The notes below the pieces were generated by a model. The model made no database searches. It was not told the origin of the DNA and saw only the letters and a program-made list of their open reading frames with translations. From Paenibacillus periandrae (GTDB taxonomy: Bacteria; Bacillota; Bacilli; Paenibacillales; NBRC-103111): a DNA stretch of 64,000 nt. The translations under genes were made by a program, and so were the position numbers. The stretch covers positions 36,140 to 100,139 of the forward strand of contig NZ_JAJNMU010000033.1 in NCBI RefSeq assembly GCF_022458865.1, given 5' to 3'. Positions within the stretch are counted from its first letter, which is position 1, and each line of letters starts with the position of its first letter. Shown here in pieces: positions 43,185-51,836 of this stretch.

Positions 43185-44699
43185 TTACTTAGCTGCTAAT
43201 CGCTCTTTATATGCGGCATTCATTTCCTGAATAATTTTTTGGTAATTGGCATCTGCCTTTAGATCGGCAACCAATTTATCCCATGCGTCAATACCGACCT
43301 TGCCCATCGTAACCTGGGTTTTCATATCGTTGATTTTCTTGGTGTAATCGGCCCCTAGTTTATTGTTGGTTTCGGATACCAGCCCGATCACGGGTATCGG
43401 TGTGCTGATTTTGGCTTTGGCATCAATGATTTTTTTGTTCTTTTCAAAAATTTCCTTCGGCATGCCCGGGGCAAAAGCATACATATACGGATCATGCTTC
43501 ATAAAGAGCTTGCCAAACGATCCGGTACCCAGGTTGTCTTTAACCGCTTGCTCGTTGGTAATATAGAAACCGTCTTCTTTCTTGTAATGCACACCTTCAA
43601 TACCATATTGCGACAGGGTGCTGCCTTCCTCCGAAGCGCCGTAATCGAGCAGGGCCAGGATTTTGCGCATCTTGGCTTCCGGGACGCTCTTCGGAATTGC
43701 AGTGACGCCAATAAATCCGCTGTTTTGCTGCTGGAACGGTCCTGTCCCTGGGCCGGATAAGGAAACGATCGGCTCCCAATTTACCTTCGGATCACGCTTC
43801 CACTGATCATAGGTCCAGCGCCACATTGCTTCAATGGTTTCAGTCGTAACTCCCACTCTGCCGCTTGTCGCCAAATCAACCCAATCATCATTTTTCATCA
43901 CCGAGTAGTCTGGTGGAATCAACTTTTCATCGAACAGCTTTTTCTTATACAGCAACGATTCACGCATTGCAGGCTCAAGTGTAATATCGATAAGCCCGCC
44001 ATCCTTAACCTTCCATTTGTTTGCAGCACCTGTATAAATGAATTCGATTTGATCGTTGGTGCGCATCGTATAACCGTAGGTATCCTTCTTCCCATCGGGT
44101 TCCTTTTCCTTAAAAACCTTCATGACCTGATACAGCTCATCAAGTGTTGTCGGCATCTTTAACCCCAGCTTATCGAGCCAATCCTTGCGAATAAAAAATG
44201 TAGTTCCACCTTCAAGCGGACGGACAATGGGAACGACGTAGTTTTTACCGTTAATCTTCGAATTTTCCCACATGCTCTTGGGTGAATCCATCAGGTTTTT
44301 GTAATCCTTTAAATAGGGGGTAAGATCCCAGAAAGCACCCTGCTTCACCATCGTTAGAAACTGGGGAACGGTCGTATCCGGCAGTTTAATCGCATCCGGT
44401 AGGTCGCCCGAGGCCAGCAGTACATTTAATTTATCATTGAAAACCGTATCCGAAACCCAGGTAATATTGAGCTTGGTATTTGTCCTTTTTTCAAATTCCT
44501 TGGTGACCGGATTATCCGGTGATGGCGGCTGGGCAATGGAAAAGTTACTGAAAATATTCAGGGTGACCGGTGCTTCCTTCTTACCTTCCTCTCCCTTTGG
44601 TGCTGTCGCTGCCGGATTGCTGCCGGAGCAAGCTGCAGTTAAGACGGCAGCAACCGACAACATCGCGATCAGTGCATGTTTCCTTGAGCGTTTTTTCAT
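43185..44699 (-). CDS. Extracellular solute-binding lipoprotein (locus 3)
   Basis: 504 residues. Lipobox AVLTAACSGS (Cys24), then the LplA-type binding fold: VLLASGDLPDAIKLP, FIRKDWLDKLGLKMPTTLDELYQVMKVF and EPDGKKDTYGYTM. GGGGGG precedes the ATG. It receives a sugar outside the cell for the two permeases upstream. The operon's enzymes (dehydrogenase, cupin, isomerase, Tm-1-like pair) suggest an unusual sugar or sugar acid rather than a common hexose. Confidence 0.9.
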   Translation of the reverse strand: MKKRSRKHALIAMLSVAAVLTAACSGSNPAATAPKGEEGKKEAPVTLNIFSNFSIAQPPSPDNPVTKEFEKRTNTKLNITWVSDTVFNDKLNVLLASGDLPDAIKLPDTTVPQFLTMVKQGAFWDLTPYLKDYKNLMDSPKSMWENSKINGKNYVVPIVRPLEGGTTFFIRKDWLDKLGLKMPTTLDELYQVMKVFKEKEPDGKKDTYGYTMRTNDQIEFIYTGAANKWKVKDGGLIDITLEPAMRESLLYKKKLFDEKLIPPDYSVMKNDDWVDLATSGRVGVTTETIEAMWRWTYDQWKRDPKVNWEPIVSLSGPGTGPFQQQNSGFIGVTAIPKSVPEAKMRKILALLDYGASEEGSTLSQYGIEGVHYKKEDGFYITNEQAVKDNLGTGSFGKLFMKHDPYMYAFAPGMPKEIFEKNKKIIDAKAKISTPIPVIGLVSETNNKLGADYTKKINDMKTQVTMGKVGIDAWDKLVADLKADANYQKIIQEMNAAYKERLAAK

Positions 44700-44731
44700 A
44701 GCCGAACCCCCCCATTAAAATGAAACTGCGG

Positions 44732-45613
44732 TTAACCTTTAACCGAACCGAGCATAACTCCTTTGGCAAAATGCTTTTGCAGAAACGGATATACAGCCAA
44801 AATCGGGACTGTCGCAATGACCACTGCCGCCATCTTGATCGTTTGCTTCGGAAGCTGATTCTCTGACACCATCTCGGCTGCCGATGCCCCGCCTGTAGAG
44901 GTTTCAGAATCGATCAGCATCGTCCTGAGCAGAACCTGCAAGGGCACCTTCGTATAATCATTAATAAACAGAATAGCGTTAAAGAAGGTGTTCCAGTAGC
45001 CTACCGCATAGAACAAGCCAAACGCCGCCAAGGCCGGAGCCGACAACGGAAGCACAATACGAAAGAACGTGCCGATATCGTTGCAGCCATCGATCATAGC
45101 CGCATCCTCAAGCTCAACCGGGATGCTGTCAAAAAAGCTTTTCATCAGAATGGCATTCCATCCGCTGATCAGTACAGGAATAATAAGCGACCATACGCTG
45201 TTGATCATGCCCAAGTCACGAACGACGATATAATTGGGAATAATCCCCGGGTTGAACAAGATTGTGAGTAAAATCATCAGCATCAGGATGCGTCTGCCTC
45301 TGAGCCGCTTGCGGGATATGCCGAACGCCATGGCTGAGGTGAAGATCAGACTTAATCCGGTGCCGACCGTGGCCAGAAAGGTACTGACTAATGTTGCATT
45401 TTTAAACGTATCCGTATCTAACAAATATCGGTAAGAACCGAGCGACCAGCTCTGCGGGAACAAGACGAAGCCGCTTTTTTGAAGATATTCATAAGGATCG
45501 GTAAAGGAAATAATGAACACATAATATAAGGGAAAAACCGTAATGATTCCGATCACTACTAATGTAACCGCATTCACAATGTTGAATATACGTCCTCCGA
45601 AGCTTCCCTTCAT
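44732..45613 (-). CDS. Sugar ABC transporter permease, LplC/YtcP type (locus 3)
   Basis: 293 residues, six membrane segments, ATPase-contact loop VELEDAAMIDGCNDIGTFFRIVLP and end FLQKHFAKGVMLGSVKG. The ATG at 45613 follows AAAGGTGG by 8 bases. Very close in style to the locus 4 counterpart (shared DGCSDIG/DGCNDIG loop and identical C-terminus), which suggests that loci 3 and 4 arose by duplication. Confidence 0.9.
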   Translation of the reverse strand: MKGSFGGRIFNIVNAVTLVVIGIITVFPLYYVFIISFTDPYEYLQKSGFVLFPQSWSLGSYRYLLDTDTFKNATLVSTFLATVGTGLSLIFTSAMAFGISRKRLRGRRILMLMILLTILFNPGIIPNYIVVRDLGMINSVWSLIIPVLISGWNAILMKSFFDSIPVELEDAAMIDGCNDIGTFFRIVLPLSAPALAAFGLFYAVGYWNTFFNAILFINDYTKVPLQVLLRTMLIDSETSTGGASAAEMVSENQLPKQTIKMAAVVIATVPILAVYPFLQKHFAKGVMLGSVKG

Positions 45614-45640
45614 TGTCCTGACCACCTTTGTCGCTTGTAC

Positions 45641-46603
45641 TTAATAGACGCCATCCTCGCCAATTTTCTTGGCCAGCTTGTTGGCCACGATCACAAGAAC
45701 AAGACCTACCAAGGATTTGAACAAGCCTACCGCTGTACTGTAGCTGAATTGTCCACTTTGGATACCATTCCGGTACACATACGTTTCAAAAACATCTGCA
45801 TATTGGGCGACAGCACCATTACTCATCAGAAATACTTGCTCGAACCCGACATCCATAATGTGCCCAAGCCTCAGTATGAGCAGGACCAGAACAACACTTC
45901 GGATTCCGGGCAGCGTTACATGCCAAGCCTGCAGCCAGCGATTCGCCCCGTCTATTTTTGCGGCTTCGTATAATTGCGGGTCCACGGCAGTAATCGCCGC
46001 CAAAATGATAATCGTACCCCAACCGGTTTCCTTCCAGATGTTTTGCAGCACGAGCATTCCCCAGAAGGTGTCGGTATTCGTCAGAAAATCATACTTGGGC
46101 AGTCCAATTGAGCTCATCATCATATTGACAATGCCTGAAGACTGGGACAAAAGTAAAAACGAGATCCCCACGATAATGACCCATGACAGAAAATGTGGAA
46201 GGTAAACAATCGACTGAATGACACTTTTGAAAAATTTGTTATTTACTTCGTTCAGCAATAATGATAAGACAATAGGCAGTGGGAAGAAAAACACCAGGTT
46301 TAACAAACTGATGACCATCGTATTACGAAACAGCAGTATAAAATCAGGATTAGAAAAAAAACGAATAAAGTGCTCAAGCCCAACCCAATCGCTATTCCAA
46401 ACGCCGGCGTATGGGGAGTATTCCTGAAAGGCAATCACGATTCCCCACATCGGAAAGTACTTGAATATTAAGAAAAAGATAACGCCGGGTAAAATTAACA
46501 TATACAAATATTTATCACGTCGGATATCGGACAAAAGCGGCCGCCGCACCTTTCTTTTCACTCGGGTGATGGACGATTGCATCGCAGATGATTGTGTTTC
46601 CAT
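45641..46603 (-). CDS. Sugar ABC transporter permease, LplB type (locus 3)
   Basis: 320 residues with six membrane segments and the loop QLYEAAKIDGANRWLQAWHVTLPGI. I use the ATG at 46603 (AAGG 8 bases upstream) rather than the GTG two codons earlier. It follows the dehydrogenase gene by 55 bases with no terminator, so it belongs to one long operon. Confidence 0.9.
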   Translation of the reverse strand: METQSSAMQSSITRVKRKVRRPLLSDIRRDKYLYMLILPGVIFFLIFKYFPMWGIVIAFQEYSPYAGVWNSDWVGLEHFIRFFSNPDFILLFRNTMVISLLNLVFFFPLPIVLSLLLNEVNNKFFKSVIQSIVYLPHFLSWVIIVGISFLLLSQSSGIVNMMMSSIGLPKYDFLTNTDTFWGMLVLQNIWKETGWGTIIILAAITAVDPQLYEAAKIDGANRWLQAWHVTLPGIRSVVLVLLILRLGHIMDVGFEQVFLMSNGAVAQYADVFETYVYRNGIQSGQFSYSTAVGLFKSLVGLVLVIVANKLAKKIGEDGVY

Positions 46604-46658
46604 ATTCACTACCTTCCACTTCCATCAATATGGTCAAGATATCAGACAGGCTGCACGT

Positions 46659-47654
46659 TTACACCAGAATCCCTTGTTTTAATTGAACGATGCGCTGCTC
46701 ATCGGCCGATACGTAGGCTGCATCCAAGATGGAAATCGTTTTGAGATTGTCCTTCGAGCTGTTAGGCGCTTCAACACCCGTTTCCAGTGAGGTCAGCAGA
46801 TGATTCAGGCCCTCGTAGGTAGCGACTTCTCTGGAGAGATTATTTTCCCAGGTCTCAGCAGGCGTCTTCTCGCCTTTACGGTAAAGATCGGCACGGTTAT
46901 AGCCGGTTACGATCGTTCCCGTCTCACCAATTACGATCATCTCGGTTCTGTTAAAGGTGGAGGAGAAGCTTTGGACATAAGTAGCCACGACGTTGTTCTC
47001 AAACACGACCTGAACGGTTGCATCAGTCTCACCTGCACATTCAATGGCGGAGGAGGAACGATTCTGGCATACGACCGATACGGCATCGCAGCCCAATACT
47101 TGCCGGAATCCGTCAAACCAATGGATACCCATGACAGACATCGCATTGCGTTCACATTCCTGACGCCAGCCTACGTCCTGTCTAAAGAAAATATTGGTGA
47201 ACACTATGGAAGTGATTTGACCAATTACACCGTCCGCCACCTTGTTCTTGACGAGCTCAAACGGATAATGGCGTCTGAAGTTCTGATTGATCGAGATCGG
47301 TACGCCCTTCTGTCTCGCTTGCTCGGTAATCTCGGTCGCTTCCTCCAACGTATCGGAGAACGGCTTTTCAACAAATACAGGAAGACCAGCCTCAATCAAC
47401 GGCAGTACAATTTGCTTCCGGATGGAGGTAGGTGTACACACGACTGCCACATCGATACCGCTATTTTGGATAAAATCGTGCAGATCGGTAAACCGTTGAG
47501 GCACTCCATATTTATCCGCTTTGGCATGCAAGGCTTCGGGATTCGGATCGCATAAAGCTACGATCTCAATTCGCTCGGGATGTTCCTTATACCCTACAAA
47601 ATGCAATTCCGTGACACCGCCAGCACCCACAATACCTACTTTGTACTTTTTCAT
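46659..47654 (-). CDS. Gfo/Idh/MocA-family dehydrogenase, first gene of locus 3
   Basis: 331 residues. KVGIVGAGGVTELHFVGY is the nucleotide-binding loop, VVCTPTSIRKQIVLPLIEAGLPVFVEKPFSD holds the EKP catalytic lysine, and the C-terminal domain includes MGIHWFDGFRQVLGCD. The ATG at 47654 follows GGAG by 7 bases; the frame extends 18 codons upstream without a ribosome site. It is the first gene of an eight-gene operon and probably oxidises the imported sugar, its glycoside or its acid. Confidence 0.87.
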   Translation of the reverse strand: MKKYKVGIVGAGGVTELHFVGYKEHPERIEIVALCDPNPEALHAKADKYGVPQRFTDLHDFIQNSGIDVAVVCTPTSIRKQIVLPLIEAGLPVFVEKPFSDTLEEATEITEQARQKGVPISINQNFRRHYPFELVKNKVADGVIGQITSIVFTNIFFRQDVGWRQECERNAMSVMGIHWFDGFRQVLGCDAVSVVCQNRSSSAIECAGETDATVQVVFENNVVATYVQSFSSTFNRTEMIVIGETGTIVTGYNRADLYRKGEKTPAETWENNLSREVATYEGLNHLLTSLETGVEAPNSSKDNLKTISILDAAYVSADEQRIVQLKQGILV

Positions 47655-47875
47655 CGTCCCACTCCACCCCTTAAAATTATTGGTTGACCCAGCATACTGA
47701 TTCGACAACGAGATGCACGACTAGATAACTTTCAACAAAGTTTATTGAAGATTAACCAAGTTGTATTTAATTCAACTATGTTGAACAAGATTTATTTTAC
47801 ACCATCATCACGAATAATGCAATCGCTTTCTTTCAAGAAAATGACAAATAGTTATCCGTCGCCTTGTCTATAAAT
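47655..47875 (-). promoter_or_regulatory. Promoter/operator region of the locus 3 operon
   Basis: No coding sequence is evident. The region is AT-rich and holds the perfect palindrome TTCAAC-TAT-GTTGAA (47771-47785), a nearby AGTTG-N8-CAACT inverted repeat, and a weaker cre-like match at 47818-47831 (12 of 14). These are the likely control sites of the eight-gene operon; the XRE-cupin regulator encoded beyond the repeat element is one candidate to bind them. Confidence 0.5.
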
Positions 47876-48046
47876 TCTAGAAGTCCGGTGAATAAGTCTC
47901 GCTGCGCGGCCAAATATCCTTCCGATCGCTGTTGAAATCGTGAAAATGGATGAGATTAAGGGGTTTATTCACGATTTCAAAGGCGAACGCTTACGCTTCT
48001 CCATGATCATTTGGCCGCTTCGCTCGTTCTTCACCAGACTTCTAGA
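47876..48046 (+). repeat. MITE-like element with terminal inverted repeats, copy A
   Basis: 171 bases. The left end TCTAGAAGTCCGGTGAA and the right end (read inverted) TCTAGAAGTCTGGTGAA match at 16 of 17 positions, and both continue into GCGGCCAAAT. An inner inverted repeat, GAAATCGTGAA...TTCACGATTTC, lies between. A second copy occurs inverted at 60992-61199. There is no reading frame for a protein, and no clear target-site duplication could be seen. It sits between the XRE-cupin terminator and the locus 3 promoter. Confidence 0.8.
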
Positions 48047-48069
48047 GATGGAAATCATCGATAACACGA

Positions 48070-48099
48070 CAAAAAAGCCTGGGTTTGTACCTCAGGCTC
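48070..48099 (-). terminator. Terminator after the XRE-cupin gene
   Basis: Minus strand: AGCCTGAGG and CCCAGGCT pair, followed by six Ts. It ends the locus 4 operon. Confidence 0.8.
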
Positions 48100-48124
48100 T
48101 TGATTGGTTAAGTTGGATAAGCTT

Positions 48125-48697
48125 CTACGACGGTGCGTCAGGTAGTCCACTGTTCGCTTTGGACTGTGTGAATATGCCGATATACTTCACTTCATCTGTG
48201 ATCGGGCACAGCATATGCTTCTCAACCGAATCGAAGTACAGACTGTCGCCAGGCTTTAACGTATACTCGACATTGCCAACCTTGTAGCGCATTTCGCCTT
48301 CCAGAATAAAAATAAATTCCTCGCCATTGTGGCTGTACACATTTTTAATGTCATGCTCGTCCTTACGTGAAACAAAAAGAAAAGGCTGCATCAGCTTTTC
48401 ACCACGTTCAACAGCAAAGGCAAAAAAGGAGTAGCCCTTCTCTGTCTTCACAAGCTTCGATTCGCTCGTTTCCAATGTTGTATAAATCGTACCGGACTGC
48501 ACTTGATCATCAAGTAAAAAAGAAACCTTGGTTCCCAAAGCATCGGCTATTTTGATTAAAGTGGCAATAGGAGGAACCGTTTTCCCGTTTTCAATCTTCG
48601 ACAAGAGACTTTTGGAAAAGCCGCATATGTTGGCAATCTCGGTCAAATTGCGGTTCTGCTCTTTTCGGATTTTCATAATTTTGTTCCCAAGATCCAT
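48125..48697 (-). CDS. XRE-family regulator with C-terminal cupin domain
   Basis: 190 residues. The N-terminal 65 residues form an XRE helix-turn-helix (KIMKIRKEQNRNLTEIANICGFSKSLLSKIENGKTVPPIATLIKIADALG). The C-terminal 80 form a cupin (HNGEEFIFILEGEMRYKVG, GDSLYFDSVEKH) that would bind a small ligand. It is the last gene of the locus 4 operon and lies next to the locus 3 promoter, so it may regulate either or both. A palindrome, CTTGT-GGA-ACAAG, lies just before its start codon. Confidence 0.87.
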   Translation of the reverse strand: MDLGNKIMKIRKEQNRNLTEIANICGFSKSLLSKIENGKTVPPIATLIKIADALGTKVSFLLDDQVQSGTIYTTLETSESKLVKTEKGYSFFAFAVERGEKLMQPFLFVSRKDEHDIKNVYSHNGEEFIFILEGEMRYKVGNVEYTLKPGDSLYFDSVEKHMLCPITDEVKYIGIFTQSKANSGLPDAPS

Positions 48698-48746
48698 ATG
48701 TTCATTCTCCTGTCCTCAAGGTAAACCATGTTTATCATAGCTAAAC

Positions 48747-48759
48747 CTTGTGGAACAAG
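48747..48759. promoter_or_regulatory. Palindrome upstream of the XRE-cupin gene
   Basis: CTTGT-GGA-ACAAG is a perfect 13-base inverted repeat, flanked by a wider CAAGGT...ACCTTG pair (48717-48750). It lies in the 77-base gap before the regulator gene and could be its own operator. Confidence 0.4.
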
Positions 48760-48774
48760 TCAAGTGTTACATGG

Positions 48775-49656
48775 CTACCCTTTAACCGATCCGAGCATGA
48801 CACCCTTGGCAAAATGCTTCTGCAAAAACGGGTATACGATGAGAATCGGCACAATGGCGAGTACAATCGAGGCCATTCGTATCGTTTCCTGAGGAATAAC
48901 CCGATCGTCTCCACCCCCGCCTGCTGCGCCTACCCCATTCGAATCGGAATCGATAACAAGTGATTTGACCAGCACCTGAAGTGTCCATTTCTTGGCATCC
49001 GTCAAATAGATCAACGCATTAAAATACGTATTCCAGTACGATACCGCAAAAAACAACGTAAAGGCAGCGATAGCCGGCATGGACAAAGGAATAACAATTC
49101 TCCAAAACACACCGATATCGGAGCATCCGTCAATATGGGCTGCATCCTCAAGCTCCGGAGGCAGCGATTCGAGAAAGCTTTTGATAACGATCAGGCTCCA
49201 TGCATTGGTTAAACCGGACAGGATCAGCGACCAATAGGAATTCAAAAGCCCAAGCTCCTTGATCAGCAGGTAATTAGGCAAAATGCCGGCATTGAATACC
49301 AGTGTAAAAATAACCGCGCTGAGCATAAATCTCCGTCCAGGAACAACTTTCTTGGTCAGCACATAGGCAAACGTAAACGAAATGATGACACTGAGCACCG
49401 TTCCGATGCCCGTCACAAATACCGTGCTTTTTAAAGCGTTGATAAAGCTGTTGGTCGATAAAATATACTTGTACGCCGACAATGACCACTTTTCCGGTAA
49501 TAAATAAAATTGCAGCGGCACATAGACCTCAGGGTCTGTGAAGGATACGCTGAACACATAAATAAACGGAAAGATGCAGGCTAGAGAAATCACGCTCAGC
49601 AGCGAGTAATTTATATAGTCAAAAAGCGTCAATTTTTTAGTCGCTACGAAACTCAC
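48775..49656 (-). CDS. Sugar ABC transporter permease, LplC/YtcP type (locus 4)
   Basis: 293 residues with six membrane segments, contact loop PELEDAAHIDGCSDIGVFWRIVIP and the end FLQKHFAKGVMLGSVKG. The GTG at 49656 follows AAAGGAGG by 8 bases; upstream in-frame codons are not needed. It partners the LplB-type gene 37 bases upstream. Confidence 0.9.
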   Translation of the reverse strand: MSFVATKKLTLFDYINYSLLSVISLACIFPFIYVFSVSFTDPEVYVPLQFYLLPEKWSLSAYKYILSTNSFINALKSTVFVTGIGTVLSVIISFTFAYVLTKKVVPGRRFMLSAVIFTLVFNAGILPNYLLIKELGLLNSYWSLILSGLTNAWSLIVIKSFLESLPPELEDAAHIDGCSDIGVFWRIVIPLSMPAIAAFTLFFAVSYWNTYFNALIYLTDAKKWTLQVLVKSLVIDSDSNGVGAAGGGGDDRVIPQETIRMASIVLAIVPILIVYPFLQKHFAKGVMLGSVKG

Positions 49657-49693
49657 GGGGTGTACCTCCTTTTTTGTGCGTGTTAAACAACCT

Positions 49694-50641
49694 CTAGTAG
49701 ATGCCCTCTTGTCCCATTTTCTTGACAACATAGTTGGACAGCATGACGAGAACCAAGCCTACAACGCCCTTGAACATGCCTACGGTCACACCTACGCTGA
49801 TTTTACCTCCGAGAATTCCGATCGTGTAAGCATACGTATCAAATACCTGGGAAACCGAAGTAACCAGCGGGTTGTTCATGAGTAGCAGCTGTTCAAAACC
49901 GACATCCGCCATATGGCCGAGCCGCAAAATCAATAAAATAATAATGGTCGGACGAATCGCCGGCAAGGTGACATGCCAGATTTGCTTGAAGCGTGACGCC
50001 CCATCTATAACTGCAGCCTCGTACTGCTGAGGATCAACGCCAGCCATCGCGGCCAAAAAGATAATCGTTCCCCAGCCGACCTCCTTCCACATGCTTTGCA
50101 GGGTAATCAGTCCCCAATAGTAGTTCGGGGTCGATAAAAAGGATACCGTCTCAAAACCCATACCGGATATCATTTTGTTGACAATCCCCACATCTGTGGA
50201 GAGCATGAAAAAGGTCATACTCGCTACAACGACCCAGGACAGAAAATGCGGCAAATATACGATCGATTGATTAATGCGCTTAAATACCTCATGTCGGACC
50301 TCATTAAGCATCAATGCGAGCAAAATAGGTACGGGGAACATAAATATAATTCCAAAAATATTAATCGCAAACGTATTTCGCAGCATGATATAAAAGGTTT
50401 GACTGGCAAACATTTCTGTAAAATTGGTCAAGCCGATCCATGAGCTGCCCCATAGCCCCTTATACGGGTTGTATTCCTTAAAGGCGATCAACAAGCCCCA
50501 CAGGGGCGCGAATTTAAACAAGATAAAGTACAGGATTCCCGGCATTGCCAGTACATACATCCATTTTTGCTGTACCATCGTTGACCACAAACTACGCCGT
50601 GATTGTTGTTTGGTTTGCTTCTTGATAACAGCCGTTTGCAT
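49694..50641 (-). CDS. Sugar ABC transporter permease, LplB type (locus 4)
   Basis: 315 residues, six membrane segments, loop QQYEAAVIDGASRFKQIWHVTLPAI and end GQEGIY, the same ending style as the locus 3 protein (GEDGVY). GAGGTGA precedes the ATG. It lies between the dehydratase and LplC-type genes of one operon. Confidence 0.9.
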   Translation of the reverse strand: MQTAVIKKQTKQQSRRSLWSTMVQQKWMYVLAMPGILYFILFKFAPLWGLLIAFKEYNPYKGLWGSSWIGLTNFTEMFASQTFYIMLRNTFAINIFGIIFMFPVPILLALMLNEVRHEVFKRINQSIVYLPHFLSWVVVASMTFFMLSTDVGIVNKMISGMGFETVSFLSTPNYYWGLITLQSMWKEVGWGTIIFLAAMAGVDPQQYEAAVIDGASRFKQIWHVTLPAIRPTIIILLILRLGHMADVGFEQLLLMNNPLVTSVSQVFDTYAYTIGILGGKISVGVTVGMFKGVVGLVLVMLSNYVVKKMGQEGIY

Positions 50642-50724
50642 AAAGTCACCTCATTATTTTAAAAGCCTCTGAATGATGCCACTGAAGAAGATATTTTCGT
50701 GTTATAGCTGATACTCATATCGCC

Positions 50725-51810
50725 TTATTCACTGATCTGATATTCCGCATTAGCGAGCCACTCCGGTCGAATCGTCACACCCCAGCCTGCTCCTTCGGGA
50801 ACCTGCACTTTGCCGTCACGTACTTCCAAGGGCTCCATAAAAAGGTTGTTCGTCCAAACGTCCTGCTCGATCGTATATTCCATATGTGTCCCCGCATTCG
50901 GAATGGCCGCGACCATGTGAAGGGTAAATATCGTAAGCATCGACAGGTTGGCAGCATGTGGCGTGCAGGTCATCCCCACGGCCTCGGCCATTTTGGCTAC
51001 CTCCAGCGCACGGCTGAAGCCGCCCACATAGCATATATCCGGCTGGACGATATCAACAGCACGCATGTTGATCATGCGCCTGAACTGTGCCAGATCGGTA
51101 TCCTGCTCACCACCAGTAACGGGAATATCGAGAGCGTCTGCCACCTGCTTGGTCCATTCCAGCTCCGTGTACGGACAAGGCTCTTCAAAATGACAGACGC
51201 CATATTGCGCCAGCATACGTCCGGTTTCAATCGCTTTGCGCGGCGTTAAACCGCTGTTGGCATCAACATACAATGGCGTGTTATCGCCAATGGCTTTTCT
51301 AACCGCCTTCACCACCTGCTCCGAACGGCCCGGATAAACATCCACGTCGTTACCGAAATTGCTGGCGATGCGGATTTTAAAAGCACCGTACCCATACGTA
51401 TCCTGAAGGCGCTTGATCCGCTCGGCCTCGACTTCCGGGGAAATGTCGCGTTTCATGCTGGAGCCGTAAACCTCCACTTGACGCGGTTTTCCGCCCACCA
51501 GCTCACATACGCTTTTCCCTAATCGTTTCCCCTTCAAATCCCATAATGCCGTATCCAGCCCGCCGACCGCCCTGCATATATAAGAGCCAGGAAATTTGTG
51601 CTCTTCCCTGATGCAGGCCGCAGACAAAGCCTCGATGGCATCACAGTCGGCTCCAAGCGCATGAGGGGCAATTTGCTGATGCAGCACGAGCGCAGATATA
51701 TTGGCATGGTAGGGGGCAATTTGTCCATATCCCTGCAAGCCATCCTCGGATGTGACACGAACAAAGGATAAATTTCGGGTCGTAAAGGTTTCTATACTTG
51801 TAATCTTCAT
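50725..51810 (-). CDS. Mandelate racemase/muconate lactonizing enzyme family (acid-sugar dehydratase-like)
   Basis: 361 residues of the enolase superfamily. The N-terminal capping domain is followed by a barrel with the metal ligands LYVDANSGL (Asp), CHFEEPCP (Glu) and VTGGEQDTD (Glu). The base-bearing segment reads GAFKIRIAS, a K-x-R rather than the K-x-K of mandelate racemase, and CTPHAAN supplies a His. These features suit a sugar-acid dehydratase or epimerase. The ATG at 51810 follows GGAGG. It lies between the sensor and permease genes, so its substrate is probably the imported sugar acid; this is inference. Confidence 0.87.
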   Translation of the reverse strand: MKITSIETFTTRNLSFVRVTSEDGLQGYGQIAPYHANISALVLHQQIAPHALGADCDAIEALSAACIREEHKFPGSYICRAVGGLDTALWDLKGKRLGKSVCELVGGKPRQVEVYGSSMKRDISPEVEAERIKRLQDTYGYGAFKIRIASNFGNDVDVYPGRSEQVVKAVRKAIGDNTPLYVDANSGLTPRKAIETGRMLAQYGVCHFEEPCPYTELEWTKQVADALDIPVTGGEQDTDLAQFRRMINMRAVDIVQPDICYVGGFSRALEVAKMAEAVGMTCTPHAANLSMLTIFTLHMVAAIPNAGTHMEYTIEQDVWTNNLFMEPLEVRDGKVQVPEGAGWGVTIRPEWLANAEYQISE

Positions 51811-51836
51811 CACTTGGCCTCCATCTTGATTTGAAT

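Noticed and set aside
46800..47555. 251-codon plus-strand frame opposite the locus 3 dehydrogenase
   Set aside because: No family motifs or ribosome site; it is the antisense shadow of a gene with clear Gfo/Idh/MocA motifs.
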